Assembly (NCBI GenBank): GCA_964346375.1
Contig: CAYFUL010000035.1
Coordinates: forward strand, 1 to 14,570
From: CAYFUL01 sp964346375
GTDB taxonomy: Bacteria; Bacillota; Clostridia; Tissierellales; Peptoniphilaceae
Length of the DNA: 14,570 bases
Direction: 5' to 3'
Shown: positions 13,410-14,570 of the stretch, in pieces
How the letters are laid out: each line of letters begins with the position of its first letter
How positions within the stretch are numbered: position 1 is the first letter of the stretch
Notes under the pieces: model-generated
Seen by the model: the letters and a program-made list of their open reading frames with translations, nothing else
Databases searched by the model: none
What the model was told of the DNA's origin: nothing
Program-made: the position numbers and the translations under genes

Positions 13410-14570
13410 ATGACAGAAAAATCAAAAAGGTTTTTGGCGCTGGTTTTTTCAATATTAATGTTACTAGAAACTATAACAGGTCCAATAGTATAAGCAGTAG
13501 AGGCAAATAAGGCATCGCCAAATACAAATAATCGAGTGGTTTCCCTAGAGGAATCCAAAACAGAGATAATAACCAATAATGAAGAACCTACTACGAATAA
13601 TCGAGTAATAGAATTAGAAGAAGGCGAGAATAACGAAAAAGATAACCCGTCTAATTCAAAGGCTCCAAAAGAAGAGTTAGAAGTAGTAGAACCAAAGAAG
13701 AAGTAAATCCAGTTAGACCAAGTAACGAAAATAATCAAAGCCAAAAACAACCAACTGAAAATTTCATAGATATAAATCCGGAAGAGAATCAAATCAACCC
13801 ACCACAAGAGGCGCTTCAACCTCTAAATCAAAATGCGATAGTGAAAGTAGAAGAATTTTCACTAAAGGTCAATGTAGATAATAATGCATCAGGGTTAGAC
13901 TTAAATTCTATGTTGGAGTACATATTAGAATTTAATATTAAAGCAAGTGGAATAAGAAAGGGCGATTTCTTTTCCATTAAAATTCCAGATGAGTTTCAAA
14001 TAGTATCCGTTGACAATAGAGGATATACCTCCCAAACAAACTCTGTACTAAATATGGTTGAGTACCAATGGCAAAGGGATAGAGAAGAAGTCATGGATAG
14101 ATTCACTCTGAAATTAAGGCTTAAAAATCCTATCAGAGAACCAATTCAAGTAGAAACTATTATCGCAGATTCAACCTTCCAAACAACGCTTACTGCACAG
14201 GGAAGTGGAGCAGTAGAGTTGTTAAAAGTTGACGAGAACAATATCCCTCTAATGGGGGTAGAGATTTACAATCTACGACTATGCCCAAAATCCATTGGAA
14301 GTTTCTCAAACAGATAATAGGGGACGACTTACCTTTGCAAATTTAACAGAAGGAACTTATACAATACAAGAGACAAAACCACTAGAAGGATATATTTCTG
14401 AGGCGGGATATTGGACAGTAGAAGTAAGTAGCGAAGGCCAAGTCCAAGTAACAAGAGATACCCTACAATTAAATGAAATAAATAATAGAATACAAGTAGT
14501 AGAACCAATAGAAAAGTTTACAGATAAATTAGTCGTAAACTTTACAATAGAAGGAATAGTAAATCCGGGA
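13410..14570 (+). pseudogene. Broken LPXTG/SpaA-type surface adhesin gene, cut by the window end
   Basis: Conceptual translation from ATG 13410 (AAGG at 13398-13401) gives a signal peptide: basic MTEKSKR, then a hydrophobic stretch ending GPIV, then AVEAN as a likely cleavage region. TAA at 13491-13493 interrupts it, with the same frame open on both sides. A low-complexity linker follows with two TNNRV-type repeats. At 13694-13696 one A seems lost; restoring it gives PKEEVNPVRPSN. From 13841 an adhesin-like beta domain follows (GDFFSIKIPDEF). At 14264 one A seems inserted; removing it gives GVEFTIYDYAQNPLEV and a SpaA/Cna-B domain with EGTYTIQETKPLEGY. The family is normally secreted and sortase-anchored; the C terminus is beyond the window. 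Phase variation or sequencing error are alternatives to decay. Confidence 0.8.

Noticed and set aside
13250..13819. 189-residue reading frame on the minus strand
   Set aside because: It is antisense to the adhesin remnant, and its serine- and phenylalanine-rich text is the complement of the A-rich linker. No family is recognised and the + strand reading is convincing.

Overview
The window looks like chromosomal DNA of a low-GC, butyrate-producing anaerobic Firmicute. The evidence is AT-rich DNA with AGGAGG-type ribosome binding sites, near-consensus TTGACA/TATAAT promoters, a bcd-etfBA operon, and a Gram-positive SpaA/Cna-type surface protein gene at the right edge. A Peptoniphilus-like member of the Tissierellia would fit, but that placement is inference. 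Every convincing gene lies on the + strand.

Layout. 1-55: 3' part of a tRNA-Phe gene and its terminator. 56-432: a repeat-bearing leader region. 433-1227: nitroreductase-fold protein. 1228-1675: gene-free, with two large hairpin elements, then a promoter and an ArsR-type palindrome. 1676-4979: a two-gene unit, a Zn/Cd/Pb-type P1B ATPase overlapping a HAD phosphatase. 4980-5335: a GC-rich mobile-like repeat next to a duplicated half terminator. 5336-6676: sodium-coupled NSS amino-acid transporter. 6782-9011: a THUMP-domain RNA methyltransferase overlapping a PAS-PP2C phosphatase. 9012-9858: a gene-free stretch with more copies of the same repeat in a 237-bp duplication. 9859-12834: bcd, etfB and etfA, with a strong promoter, a Rex-like operator candidate and a terminator. 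12879-13409: mostly AT-rich, with one unexplained higher-GC island. 13410-end: a surface adhesin gene with one nonsense codon and two frameshifts.

How the genes work together. Bcd with EtfAB reduces crotonyl-CoA to butyryl-CoA, coupled to electron transfer; the thiolase, Hbd and Crt partners are not in the window. The ATPase exports divalent soft metals and is probably controlled by an ArsR/SmtB sensor encoded elsewhere. The phosphatase following the methyltransferase probably belongs to a partner-switching or stress circuit whose partners are not visible.

Most notable observations: (1) a hand-counted drift from T-ending to A-ending codons along each multi-gene unit, restarting at the next promoter; (2) the multiply broken adhesin gene; (3) a family of MITE-like GGTAGGG...CCCCTACC repeats; (4) candidate Rex-like and ArsR-like operators; (5) a nested hairpin element at 1291-1465. 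I found no CRISPR array, integrase, transposase or known defence system.
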